Position numbers and translations under genes: made by a program
Assembly (NCBI GenBank): GCA_021781835.1
Contig: JAJXWD010000031.1
Span: forward strand, 1 to 33,052
Direction of reading: 5' to 3'
Length of the DNA: 33,052 nt
Source: Pseudomonadota bacterium
GTDB lineage: Bacteria > Pseudomonadota > Alphaproteobacteria > Acetobacterales > Acetobacteraceae
Part shown: positions 25,861 to 33,052 of the stretch, in pieces
Position numbering within the stretch: the first letter of the stretch is position 1
How the letters are laid out: each line of letters begins with the position of its first letter
The notes under the pieces: generated by a model
The model's database searches: none
What the model was told of the DNA's origin: nothing
Seen by the model: the letters and a program-made list of their open reading frames with translations, nothing else

Positions 25861-26406
25861 CTACGCCACCCCCTCGGCCATGTCCTGCACGCTCTCCTCA
25901 GGCATCAGCGCCGGAATCGAGACAATGGAGATGATCCGGTTATCAAACATAATCAGCCCCTCCACATAGGTTGCCGGTGTGGCATCGCCGGTTTCGGGGG
26001 TTTTCTGGCGCATATCGTCGGTAACGGTAATGATATCGCACACCGCATCGACCAAAAGCCCGGCCACGCGCGCGCCATCCTCCACCACCACCACCACCGA
26101 GGCGGCATTGGGCTCCGCCGGCGGCAACCCCAGCCGCTCGGCCAGATCGATCACCACCAGCACCGTGCCGCGCAAATTGATCATGCCCTTGATGAAAGAC
26201 GGCGCATGCGCCAGATGCGTCGAGGCGATCCAGCCGCGGATTTCGCGGATGGACCTGATATCCATGGCGAATTCCTGCGCCCCAATCCGCACCGAGAGCA
26301 ATTCCATCCGCCGCTCCCCCGGCGTACCCCCCCGCGCCTGTGCCTTGTTCGTCTGCATCGCGTTCGCCTGCATCTTGCTTGCCTGCATCATGTTTGCCTG
26401 GTTCAT
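25861..26406 (-). CDS. cheW: CheW-type coupling protein, second copy, with repeat-encoded N-terminus
   Basis: CheW links chemoreceptors to CheA. 181 residues: about 30 are a Met/Gln/Ala/Asn-rich tail (MNQANMMQASKMQANAMQTNK) and the rest a normal CheW domain (LLSVRIGAQEFAMDIRSIREIRGW, then MINLRGTVLVVIDLAERLGL). It is closely similar to the first cheW of the operon. The ATG at 26406 has no proper ribosome-binding site and overlaps the TGA of a 38-codon leader (26519-26403) that does have one, so translation probably depends on termination and restart there. The long N-terminus is encoded by a 15-bp tandem repeat. Last gene of the operon. Confidence 0.88.
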   Translation of the reverse strand: MNQANMMQASKMQANAMQTNKAQARGGTPGERRMELLSVRIGAQEFAMDIRSIREIRGWIASTHLAHAPSFIKGMINLRGTVLVVIDLAERLGLPPAEPNAASVVVVVEDGARVAGLLVDAVCDIITVTDDMRQKTPETGDATPATYVEGLIMFDNRIISIVSIPALMPEESVQDMAEGVA

Positions 26407-26520
26407 GTTTGCCTGGATCTTGTTCGCCTGGGTCTTGTTCGCCTGTTTGCCTGCATCACGTTCGCCTGCATCATGTTCGCCTGCATCATGTTCGCCTGCA
26501 TCATGTTTGCCTGCGTCATG
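26333..26520 (-). repeat. 15-bp coding tandem repeat at the start of cheW2
   Basis: Twelve 15-base units plus one of 8 bases, 188 bases in all. The consensus on the minus strand is CATGATGCAGGCGAA, read as Met-Met-Gln-Ala-Asn. Units at 26461, 26476 and 26491 are identical; units nearer the CheW domain are increasingly diverged, so the array seems to grow at its upstream end. The 8-base unit (26438-26445) lacks seven bases of the consensus and shifts the frame. Confidence 0.97.
26403..26519 (-). other. 38-codon leader reading frame overlapping cheW2 (ATGA)
   Basis: ATG at 26519 stands five bases after AGGAGG (26530-26525), the best ribosome-binding site in this part of the operon. The frame reads MTQAN, MMQAN three times, VMQAN, then changes to Arg/Thr-rich codons after the 8-base unit. 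It stops at TGA 26405-26403, overlapping the cheW2 ATG. Restoring the seven missing bases would put this ATG in frame with CheW, so it is probably the ancestral start. Confidence 0.6.
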
Positions 26521-26543
26521 CGCCCCTCCTCACACCGCCTCGC

Positions 26544-26921
26544 TCAAAACAGCTCCAGCTCACCAGATTGATGCCCCTTCTCCTGTGGCTCCGGCGTGCC
26601 TTTCAGCCGGTATTGCAGGTCCGAGAGCGTAATGTTGTTCAGCGCGTGCTGCGAATTCACCGCCCAGTCCTCGGGCAGCAACCTTCCAATGGTCAGCACA
26701 TATTTCGACAAGGCGGTCAGCCTCTGCGCCAACAGATCGAGCGACTGCACATCCCTGTGGCAGGCCGCATCCTTGGCCACCTGCAGCAGCGCGGGGCTAA
26801 GCGTGGTCTGAAACTGCTCGGTAAACCGGCCCAGCTCATGAAACTCCTCGCCCAGCGCCTCAAAAATCGCATTCAGCGAGGCATGGTGGCGTTCATCCTC
26901 ACACCCCCGGACTGCATTCAT
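26544..26921 (-). CDS. Small CheZ-like chemotaxis protein (candidate CheY-P phosphatase)
   Basis: 125 residues, largely helical. QSLDLLAQRL places Asp62 and Gln66 in a D-x3-Q pattern, the same spacing as the catalytic Asp/Gln of CheZ, within a similar helix context. Two long helices (about 12-50 and 55-80) would match a shortened CheZ hairpin. A flexible Pro/Glu/Gln stretch then leads to a C-terminal ELELF, as CheZ has a linker and C-terminal CheY-binding peptide. CheZ is about 214 residues, so this is a reduced relative, possibly like rhizobial CheT. ATG at 26921 has GGAGAGG upstream; a TTG 28 codons earlier was rejected. It sits between cheD and cheW2. Confidence 0.7.
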   Translation of the reverse strand: MNAVRGCEDERHHASLNAIFEALGEEFHELGRFTEQFQTTLSPALLQVAKDAACHRDVQSLDLLAQRLTALSKYVLTIGRLLPEDWAVNSQHALNNITLSDLQYRLKGTPEPQEKGHQSGELELF

Positions 26922-27001
26922 ATCGCCTCTCCACTCACCTCGGTGCCGCGCCGCCCGCGCCCTCAAACTATCGCGCCCGATGCTTAATGTTTTCCCAAGC
27001 T

Positions 27002-27559
27002 TCAAAACAATTCCACCGCCCCCGAGGCCACTGGCGCCGGGCGCACGCGCTCGGCGAGCAAAATCTGCTCGGTTTCCCTGGCCAGCAAAACCTGGCGCGC
27101 CCGCCCCGAAACCGGCCAGAACTGAATCCGCCGCCCCTGTTCGCCGCGCAACGAGCCGCCGACCAGCATAATCCCCTCCTCGCGCAAAAATTTCTCGGCG
27201 AAATTGGCGTTCAGCTCGCCAATATCGGTTAGCCCTTTAATCATGCGCGCCCCGCCAAACAGCTTGGCGCGCATGCGGCTTTTCACCGCCCCCCGGCGCA
27301 GCAGCCCGTTCACCAGCAGCTCCATGGCATGCACGCCAAAGCGCATGGCATCGCCGCCGGGCTGGCGGTGGCGGCCATCGCCTGGCAGCAAAAAATGGTT
27401 CATGCCGCCCACCCCGGCCACGCCATCCCAGATGCAGGCGGCAATGCACGAGCCCAAAATGGTGGTCAGCACCGCGTTGGGGTCGTCATCCACATGATGC
27501 TCCCCCTGCACGATGTTGATTTTCCTCTCATGCGGCGCCACCCCCGCCCCCGCGCTCAC
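27002..27559 (-). CDS. cheD: CheD, chemoreceptor glutamine deamidase
   Basis: Deamidates specific glutamines of chemoreceptors, tuning their activity. 185 residues. Cys38 in [12 protein letters not shown] and His55 in [11 protein letters not shown] are the catalytic pair. The start overlaps the cheB stop by ATGA. The protein ends SGAVELF, much like the end of the next gene's product. Confidence 0.95.
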   Translation of the reverse strand: MSAGAGVAPHERKINIVQGEHHVDDDPNAVLTTILGSCIAACIWDGVAGVGGMNHFLLPGDGRHRQPGGDAMRFGVHAMELLVNGLLRRGAVKSRMRAKLFGGARMIKGLTDIGELNANFAEKFLREEGIMLVGGSLRGEQGRRIQFWPVSGRARQVLLARETEQILLAERVRPAPVASGAVELF

Positions 27560-28593
27560 GGCACATGCTCCTTAAGCCGGGCATTGGTCACGCCCAGCAC
27601 CCGCTCGGCAATGCGCTCGAGCGGCAATTGCCGCGCCACCGCGCCCAGCTCAAAGGCCGCGCGCGGCATGCCATACACCACGCAGCTCGCCTCATCCTGG
27701 CCAATGGTCTCGGCGCCCGCCTCGCGCAGGGCCAACAGTCCGGCCGCGCCATCGCGCCCGAGCCCGGTGAGAATAACCCCCACCGCCCGCGCGCCAAATA
27801 TTTTGGCCACCGACTGAAACATCACATCCACGCTCGGCCGGTGGCCGTTCACGCGCTCGCCCTCATTCAGCCGCACGCTCGGGTTCGCCGCCCCGCTCAC
27901 CTCTATATGCGCGTTGCCCGGCGCCAGATAAATCCGCCCCGCCACCAGCCGGTCGCCGTTTTCCGCCTCGCTCACCTGGGCCGCGCATAATTTATCCAGC
28001 CGGGCGGCAAAGCTTTTGGTAAAGGCCGCCGGCATGTGCTGGCTGATGATGGTGGGCGGGCAGTTGGGGGGAAATTTCGAGAGCATGGTAATCAGCGCCT
28101 CCACCCCGCCGGTCGAGGAGCCAATCGCCACCACCCGCCCATCCGGGGCATAGCTGCCCGCCGCGCGTGCCGGCGGCGCGGCGGGGCGGGCCGGCACATG
28201 GCGCACCCGCCCCAGCGCCGCCGCCCTCACCGTGGCGGCCAGGCTCGCGAAACTATCGGGGTTAAAGGAAGACGGCTTGGCCACGCAATCAAACGCGCCC
28301 AGCTCCAGCGCGCGCAAATTCACATCCGCGCCCTTTTGCGTCAGCGTCGAGACCATCACCACCGGCATCGGCCTAAGGCGCATGATTTTTTCCAGAAACT
28401 CCAGCCCGTTCATGTTGGGCATCTCGATATCGAGCGTCACCACATCGGGCGAAAGCGCCTTGATCATCGCCCGCGCCTCCAGCGGCTCGGCGGCTTGCCC
28501 CACCACCTCAATCCCGGGCTCGGCCTTGAGCGCCGCGGCAATCACCGCCCGCATCGTGGCCGAATCATCCACAATCACCACCCGCACGGTCAT
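27556..28593 (-). CDS. cheB: CheB, chemotaxis response regulator methylesterase
   Basis: Removes methyl groups from receptor glutamates when phosphorylated by CheA. 345 residues. The receiver domain (about 1-125) has acidic Asp9/Asp10, phosphorylation site Asp55 and Lys106. A Pro/Ala/Arg linker (about 130-150) precedes the esterase domain with catalytic Ser160 (GSSTGG), His186 (SQHMP) and Asp281 (TGLGRDG). It overlaps cheR and cheD by four bases each. Confidence 0.97.
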   Translation of the reverse strand: MTVRVVIVDDSATMRAVIAAALKAEPGIEVVGQAAEPLEARAMIKALSPDVVTLDIEMPNMNGLEFLEKIMRLRPMPVVMVSTLTQKGADVNLRALELGAFDCVAKPSSFNPDSFASLAATVRAAALGRVRHVPARPAAPPARAAGSYAPDGRVVAIGSSTGGVEALITMLSKFPPNCPPTIISQHMPAAFTKSFAARLDKLCAAQVSEAENGDRLVAGRIYLAPGNAHIEVSGAANPSVRLNEGERVNGHRPSVDVMFQSVAKIFGARAVGVILTGLGRDGAAGLLALREAGAETIGQDEASCVVYGMPRAAFELGAVARQLPLERIAERVLGVTNARLKEHVP

Positions 28594-29465
28594 GCCTTGC
28601 CTCCCGCGCCCAGCTTCCGGTAAATGGTAATGCCATCGTTCTGAAATTGCGGCTCCGCCGGTCCGGTCACGCGCTCCGAATGGCCGATATAAAGCGCCCC
28701 CCCATCATCGAGCAGCGGCACAAACCGAGACCAGATCGTCTCCTGCGTCTGGCCATCGAAATAAATCACCACATTGCGGCAAAACACCGCCTGAAATTTC
28801 GCCTTCATCGGCCAATGGCCAATGAGATTGAGCCGCCTGAACCGCACCAGCCGGCGCACCTCCTCGCTCACCCGCCAGCGCCCATCGGGCTGGCGGGTAA
28901 AATGGGCCCGGCGCATGGCGGGCGGCACGCCCTCGAGCAGACCATCCTCATAAATCCCATCCTCGCCCTCGCGCAGCATGTTGGGGTCTATGTCGGTGGC
29001 CAAAATCCTCACATCCAGGCGCGCGGCATCGGGCATCGCCTCCAACAAGGTCAGCGCCATCGAATAAGGCTCCTGCCCCGAGGAGCACGCCGCCGACCAT
29101 AACCGCACCCGTCCGCCGCTTTGGGCATACCGCGCCATGCCGGGCAGCATCTTGTCCCGCAAATGCTCAAAATGATGCGGCTCGCGAAAAAACCGCGTGA
29201 CATTGGTGGTCAGCGCGGCGAGCATCTCCATGCGCTCGGCCTCGCCCTCATGGCTCTGGATGAGCTGGCAATATTGCCCAAAACTCTCCAGCCCCAGCTT
29301 GCGCAGCCGCTTGGCCAGCCGCGAATAAACCAAATTCGCCTTGGCGCCGGTCAGGCTCACCCCCGTCTCGCGGCGCATGATCTCGGTAATCACCTCCAGG
29401 TCGCGCGCGGTGAAGGCAAACTCCGCGTTCCCGACAAGGCTATGCGCGCGCGGCGTCTGGCTCAT
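28590..29465 (-). CDS. cheR: CheR, chemoreceptor methyltransferase
   Basis: Methylates receptor glutamates using SAM, opposing CheB. 291 residues. The N-terminal helical domain contains [11 protein letters not shown]. The SAM domain contains [21 protein letters not shown] and CRNVVIYFD, then LYIGHSERV. The beta-subdomain insert that grips the receptor's C-terminal pentapeptide is expected in this region, and the receptor at the edge of the window does carry such a peptide. Its ATG overlaps the upstream cheW stop. Confidence 0.96.
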   Translation of the reverse strand: MSQTPRAHSLVGNAEFAFTARDLEVITEIMRRETGVSLTGAKANLVYSRLAKRLRKLGLESFGQYCQLIQSHEGEAERMEMLAALTTNVTRFFREPHHFEHLRDKMLPGMARYAQSGGRVRLWSAACSSGQEPYSMALTLLEAMPDAARLDVRILATDIDPNMLREGEDGIYEDGLLEGVPPAMRRAHFTRQPDGRWRVSEEVRRLVRFRRLNLIGHWPMKAKFQAVFCRNVVIYFDGQTQETIWSRFVPLLDDGGALYIGHSERVTGPAEPQFQNDGITIYRKLGAGGKA

Positions 29466-29938
29466 GCCGCCTCCAGCTCCGCCGCCGGCAACACGTTATC
29501 GAGCGTAATCAGGCTGATCATCCGCCCATCCACCGGCAGCAGCCCCTTCACGAAACTCTTGACGAGTTCAGAACAAACATCCGGCGAAGGCTGGATATTG
29601 CCATCCGACGCGGTCAAAATATCCGAGACCGCATCCACCAAAAGCCCCACCTGCTTCTGCGCCACCTGCACCACAATAATCACATTGCGCGCGGTCGGCT
29701 CCGTGCCCGGCAGCCCCAGCCGCACGGCCAAATCCACAATCGGCAGCACGGCGCCGCGCAAATTGATCACGCCCTTCACATAGCGCGGCGCGCGCGGCAG
29801 CGCGGTGGCCGCCGTCCAACCGCGAATTTCACGCACCATCATCACATTGATGCAAAATTCCTGCCTGCCGACCCGAAACGCGATCAGCTCGCGATTGCCC
29901 TTGTCGCTGGTTTTTTCCGCATGCGCCGAAATCTCCAT
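29462..29938 (-). CDS. cheW: CheW-type coupling protein, first copy
   Basis: Adaptor between receptors and CheA. 158 residues, a single CheW domain: [48 protein letters not shown], and [12 protein letters not shown]. It begins 12 bases after cheA. Its similarity to the second cheW suggests the two are paralogues, possibly for different receptors or sites in the array. Confidence 0.95.
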   Translation of the reverse strand: MEISAHAEKTSDKGNRELIAFRVGRQEFCINVMMVREIRGWTAATALPRAPRYVKGVINLRGAVLPIVDLAVRLGLPGTEPTARNVIIVVQVAQKQVGLLVDAVSDILTASDGNIQPSPDVCSELVKSFVKGLLPVDGRMISLITLDNVLPAAELEAA

Positions 29939-29950
29939 GGTCCGCGCCTT

Positions 29951-32173
29951 TCAATTCACATCCAGCGTCAGCTCGGCCCCGCGGGCTTCGCTGCGCGCGG
30001 TCTTCACCACCGCATCCACATCCAAAATCAGCGCCACGCGCCCATCGCCCATCACGGTGGCGGCGGCAATGCCGGGCACGGCGCGGTAATTCGCCTCCAG
30101 GCTCTTAATCACCACCTGCCTCTGGCCATGAATGGCATCCACCAGCAGCACGGCGCGCACGCCGCCCTCGCCTTCCACCAGCAGCGCCACGCTTTGCTCA
30201 GGCTCTATCGGCGCCTCCGCATATCCAAGCGAGAGCGCCACATCCACCATCGGCACATAGCCTCCCCGCAGCGCCAGCACGTTCATGTCGCGGTCGAGCG
30301 GAAACACATCCTGCGCGCGGGGCTTCAGCGTTTCCACGATCGCGCCGAGCGGAATGATCAGCGTATGGCCATGGGCCGAAACCACCATGCCGTCGAGCAC
30401 CGCCAGGGTCAGCGGCAGCGAGAGGGTAAACACCGAGCCCACGCCCGGCTTCGATGAAATCGAGATCCGCCCGCCCAGCGCCGCCACGGATTGGCGCACC
30501 ACATCCATGCCCACCCCGCGCCCCGAAATATCCGAGACCTTGGCGGCGGTCGAAAACCCCGGCAGGAAAATCAGATTGTCGATCTCATCGTCAGTCAGCT
30601 GAGCATCCGGCGCGATCACGCCGTTTTCAATGGCTTTCTGTTTCACCCGCGCGCGGTTTATGCCCCCGCCGTCATCGGCCACCTCGAGCACAATCCGGCC
30701 CGAGCGGTGCAAGGCGGTCAGCTTCACCGTGCCCTCGGCCGGCTTGCCCGCCGCCAGCCGCGTCTCGGTCGGCTCCAGCCCATGGTCGATGGCATTGCGG
30801 ATCATATGCGTCAGCGGATCGGCGATCCGCTCGATCACCGTCTTGTCCACCTCCGTGCCCTCGCCCTCCATCAGCAGCCTCACCTGCTTGCTGGTCTGGG
30901 CCGCCACCTCGCGCACCAGGCGCGGCATGCGCTGAAACACCGAGCGCACCGGCTGGGCGCGAATGGCCATCACGCTATCTTGGATCTCGCGGGTCAGATG
31001 CTCCAGCTCCTCGAGCGCCATGGCCACGCCCGAGGCCCGGTTGATCCCCGCCTCCATCACACGCTGCGAGAGCATGGCCTCATTGATCACCAGCTCCCCC
31101 ACCAGATCGATCATCCGGTCCACCCGGTCCAGATCCACCCTGATCGTGGCGCTCACCGCCGCCCCGGCCTCGGCCTTGGCGGCCATCGCCTCCACCGCCG
31201 GACTCTTGGCCGCCTCCGGCGCGGGCTCAAAGCGCGCCGCCACCGGCACCTCCGCCACAGCCGCCGCCACCGGCTCAGCCCCCATCTCCGCCTCGGCGTC
31301 CGCCGCAATGTCCGTCCCAGCATCCGCCCCAGCGTCCGCCCCGGCCTCATCCTCCATCACCGGCGGAAAAAACTCGAACTTAAAGCCATTATCGCCGGTA
31401 ATCACCGTCCCCGGCGCAAACCCCTCAGCCGCCTCAGCCACTCCCGCCGCCCCCGCGCGCGGCGTAATGCTCAGCACACAATCATCTTCGACAAACTCGA
31501 ACACATGGCGGATTTCCTCCTCCGCGCACGCCGCCGCCAGCCTGATCCGCCAGGTCAAATAAGCCCCTTCCGGGTCCAGCTCATGCAGCTCGGGCAGGTT
31601 CGAGGCATCCAGCTCCACCACAACCGGCCCCAGCCGCTTCAGCTCGCGCAGAATAATCGCCGTCTCATTGGCCTTGGCATAAAGCTCTGGCCGGGGGGTG
31701 AAGCAAATCTCCCACCCGCCCGCCTCATCGGCCGTCGGCTCTGGCTGTTCCCTCGCCGCCGGCACCGCCCCGCCCGCCGCCGCGCCGCCATCCTCAATCT
31801 GCGCGAACTCCACCACCATGGCGCTGGTGCGCGCCTCATCCACCTGCAACCCGTCGCGCGCCGCGCGCACCACATCGGCCAGCACATCGGCGGCGCGCAA
31901 AAACACCCCCACCACATGCGGGCTGGCCACCAGCTCGCCCGAGCGCACCTTGTCAAGCGCGGTCTCGAACACATGGGCAAAGCGCACCAGCGCATCGAGC
32001 GAGAAAATCCCCGCCCCGCCTTTCATCGAGTGCACGGCCCGAAACACGGCATTCACCGTCTCGGCCTCGGCGGTGCCGTTTTCCATGGCGATCAGCCCGG
32101 TCTCCAGCTCCGCCAGCTGCTCCTCGCATTCCTGAAAGAACGTCTCGCGGATTGCCGCCATCGGGTCTTCCAT
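29951..32173 (-). CDS. cheA: CheA, chemotaxis histidine kinase
   Basis: Autophosphorylates and passes phosphate to CheY and CheB. 740 residues. The P1 HPt domain has His48 (RAVHSMKGGAG). A P2-like domain at about 153-237 (WEICFTPRPELY, then FEFVEDDCVLSI) is followed by an Ala/Asp/Glu-rich linker (about 275-340). P3 dimerisation (about 343-410) has RMIDLVGELVINEAM. The P4 kinase (about 412-590) has HMIRNAIDHGLEP, ADDGGGI and GRGVGMDVV. The P5 CheW-like domain ends the protein. ATG at 32173 has GGAGG six bases upstream. Part of the linker is encoded by a 12-bp repeat (31296-31343). Confidence 0.97.
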   Translation of the reverse strand: MEDPMAAIRETFFQECEEQLAELETGLIAMENGTAEAETVNAVFRAVHSMKGGAGIFSLDALVRFAHVFETALDKVRSGELVASPHVVGVFLRAADVLADVVRAARDGLQVDEARTSAMVVEFAQIEDGGAAAGGAVPAAREQPEPTADEAGGWEICFTPRPELYAKANETAIILRELKRLGPVVVELDASNLPELHELDPEGAYLTWRIRLAAACAEEEIRHVFEFVEDDCVLSITPRAGAAGVAEAAEGFAPGTVITGDNGFKFEFFPPVMEDEAGADAGADAGTDIAADAEAEMGAEPVAAAVAEVPVAARFEPAPEAAKSPAVEAMAAKAEAGAAVSATIRVDLDRVDRMIDLVGELVINEAMLSQRVMEAGINRASGVAMALEELEHLTREIQDSVMAIRAQPVRSVFQRMPRLVREVAAQTSKQVRLLMEGEGTEVDKTVIERIADPLTHMIRNAIDHGLEPTETRLAAGKPAEGTVKLTALHRSGRIVLEVADDGGGINRARVKQKAIENGVIAPDAQLTDDEIDNLIFLPGFSTAAKVSDISGRGVGMDVVRQSVAALGGRISISSKPGVGSVFTLSLPLTLAVLDGMVVSAHGHTLIIPLGAIVETLKPRAQDVFPLDRDMNVLALRGGYVPMVDVALSLGYAEAPIEPEQSVALLVEGEGGVRAVLLVDAIHGQRQVVIKSLEANYRAVPGIAAATVMGDGRVALILDVDAVVKTARSEARGAELTLDVN
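31296..31343 (-). repeat. 12-bp coding repeat in the CheA linker
   Basis: Four 12-base units of the form GCGTCCGCCCCA (top strand), at 31296, 31308, 31320 and 31332, encoding an Ala/Asp/Gly-rich stretch of the linker. Multiples of three keep the frame, so unit number can vary without breaking CheA. Confidence 0.8.
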
Positions 32174-32187
32174 GTGCCCCTCCCGTT

Positions 32188-32553
32188 TCAGGCCGCCACG
32201 CGGCGTATGGCCTCGACCAGCTTCACCGGGTCGAAGGGTTTCACAATCCAGCCGGTTGCCCCCGCCGCCCTGGCGCGGTTTTTCTTCTCCGCGTCCACCT
32301 CTGTGGTCAGCACCAGCACGGGCGTGGCGCGGCGTGCCTCATCGGCGCGCACCGCCTCGATAAACCCAAACCCATCCATGCGCGGCATGTTGATGTCGGT
32401 CACAATGACATCAGGCGTCTCGGTCTCCAGCACTTCGAGCCCATGCAGCCCATCCTCGGCCTGGATCACCCTAAACCCCGCGGCCAGCAGCGAGTGGCGC
32501 AGCATATCGCGCATCGCCCGCGAATCATCGACGGTCAGCACCGTGGTGGTCAT
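32188..32553 (-). CDS. cheY: CheY-type single-domain response regulator
   Basis: 121 residues, one receiver domain and nothing else. Acidic pair Asp9/Asp10, phosphorylation site Asp53 (VTDINMPRMDG), switch Thr (LVLTTE) and conserved Lys in VKPFDP. When phosphorylated by CheA it would bind the flagellar switch. It sits directly before cheA and overlaps the STAS gene by ATGA, so it is the natural output of this pathway and a likely substrate of the CheZ-like protein. Confidence 0.95.
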   Translation of the reverse strand: MTTTVLTVDDSRAMRDMLRHSLLAAGFRVIQAEDGLHGLEVLETETPDVIVTDINMPRMDGFGFIEAVRADEARRATPVLVLTTEVDAEKKNRARAAGATGWIVKPFDPVKLVEAIRRVAA

Positions 32554-32849
32554 TCCCCAAACTCCTTGCCTGCCTGCGGCGCGCGGTGCGCCAGATCGGC
32601 CGCCCGCGCCCCCATCAATTCCAAATTCGCGGCAAATTCCTCAGACAGCGCCTGCACCGCAAACGGCACGTCATCCGCCGCCCAAGCCCGGCTCGCCGCC
32701 AGCAGCACCTGCAAACATTGCGCCCCCAGCCGCTGCACACCGGCGCCGCTCACCACCAGCGCCCGGCCGCGTCGGCCGGTAAACGCCTCCAGCAGCCCCG
32801 GCGCCGCCACCAAATCCAGTATCGCCGGCAATTCCAACCCTTCCGTCAT
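32550..32849 (-). CDS. STAS-domain protein of the chemotaxis operon
   Basis: 99 residues. The pattern ILDLVAAPGLLEAFTGRRGRALVVSGAGVQRLGAQCLQVLLAASRAW follows the STAS fold (anti-sigma-factor antagonist type), with strand, helix and the G-x2-VQRLGAQCLQVL segment. Such proteins commonly head alphaproteobacterial che operons; their role is unclear. There is a Ser-rich loop candidate but no standard phosphorylated serine of the SpoIIAA type at the usual place (Gly-Ala-Gln instead). Confidence 0.8.
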   Translation of the reverse strand: MTEGLELPAILDLVAAPGLLEAFTGRRGRALVVSGAGVQRLGAQCLQVLLAASRAWAADDVPFAVQALSEEFAANLELMGARAADLAHRAPQAGKEFGE

Positions 32850-32898
32850 CGGTTTCAGCTTTCGGGGCTAATGAATAAAATTTCGCTAAGGGCGCGGG

Positions 32899-33052
32899 TT
32901 AAAACTCGTCCCAATCCTCGGCGGCGGCGGGGCTTTTGGGCAGGCTCACAAACTTGCCCGCCGGCGCTGGCGGCACGGGCACTGGCGGTCGCGCGCTCGC
33001 CCGTGGCGCGCCGGCGGCCAACCCGTCGCCGCGCCCGGCCTTGGTCAATGCC
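32899..33052 (-). CDS. Methyl-accepting chemotaxis protein, C-terminal tail only
   Basis: The last 50 codons of a gene that continues past the window. The tail is a Pro/Ala/Val-rich flexible linker ending EDWDEF and TAA. Transmembrane receptors carry such a linker and an aromatic-acidic pentapeptide (NWETF in E. coli Tar; acidic W-x-x-F forms in alphaproteobacteria) to tether CheR and CheB. Assignment as a receptor rests on this ending and on being first in the che operon; the signalling domain is outside the window. Confidence 0.75.
   Translation of the reverse strand, partial: ALTKAGRGDGLAAGAPRASARPPVPVPPAPAGKFVSLPKSPAAAEDWDEF

Noticed and set aside
26333-26520. CRISPR-like array
   Set aside because: Units are 15 bp with no spacers between them, lie in a reading frame and encode MMQAN repeats; no cas genes nearby.
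26922-27005. Longer CheZ-like protein starting from TTG at 27005
   Set aside because: The added residues are Arg-rich and unlike the rest; ATG at 26921 has a good GGAGAGG site.
30491-32782. 763-codon open frame on the plus strand
   Set aside because: Antisense to cheA and cheY, with the same low-complexity His/Arg/Pro composition; the opposite strand has clear catalytic motifs.

Overview
The window is a GC-rich, gene-dense stretch of a bacterial chromosome, most likely from an alphaproteobacterium. The evidence is the yebC-ruvC-ruvA-ruvB-ybgC-tolQ-tolR-tolA gene order, a mrcA-prfB pair next to an amiC-type amidase, an FnrN/FnrL-type regulator with C-x2-C-x7-C cysteine spacing, and a chemotaxis operon containing cheD. 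The order Rhodospirillales/Acetobacterales is a guess from general character and should not be relied on. No phage, insertion sequence, CRISPR array or secondary-metabolite cluster was seen; nearly all of it is core genome.

Layout. Positions 1-4986 (minus strand) hold the genome-maintenance and envelope block: yebC, ruvCAB (Holliday junction resolution), ybgC and tolQRA, with tolA cut by the window edge. Two identical tRNA-Val(CAC) genes follow at 5078-5264, then a CBS-like protein. acnA (aconitase) has a clear intrinsic terminator. After a 465-bp non-coding stretch come a CBS-BON protein, a four-unit 23-bp minisatellite, and an FNR-type oxygen sensor whose perfect FNR box lies inside the 3' end of the next gene. 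That next gene is a CPBP protease, translationally coupled to an MFS transporter. tRNA-Pro(CGG) and a Tat-exported amidase follow. Then come an ExxE-motif membrane protein, prfB (with the RF2 autoregulatory frameshift) and mrcA. On the plus strand are a cytochrome b561/molybdoprotein redox pair and a family-39-like glycosyltransferase. guaA, a GNAT acetyltransferase and an RsmB-like rRNA methyltransferase are on the minus strand.

Positions 25861-33052 (minus strand) form one tightly packed chemotaxis operon. It is transcribed as chemoreceptor (3' end only), STAS protein, cheY, cheA, cheW, cheR, cheB, cheD, a small CheZ-like protein, and a second cheW. It contains a complete phosphorelay (CheA/CheY), adaptation enzymes (CheR/CheB/CheD), two couplers and a probable CheY-P phosphatase. 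The receptor ends in a CheR/CheB-tethering-type pentapeptide.

The most unusual features are four. The second cheW is preceded by a 15-bp coding tandem repeat with one 8-bp unit; this throws the ATG with the good ribosome-binding site out of frame and creates a 38-codon leader ending in an ATGA overlap with cheW. The small CheZ-like protein carries a DxxxQ motif and shares a C-terminal SGxxELF ending with the neighbouring CheD. Two families of dispersed palindromic repeats each occur twice, at 3' gene ends. The fourth is the FNR box embedded in a neighbouring coding region. I see no wholly new multi-gene system; the cheW2 repeat and the CheZ-like gene are the best candidates for something undescribed.
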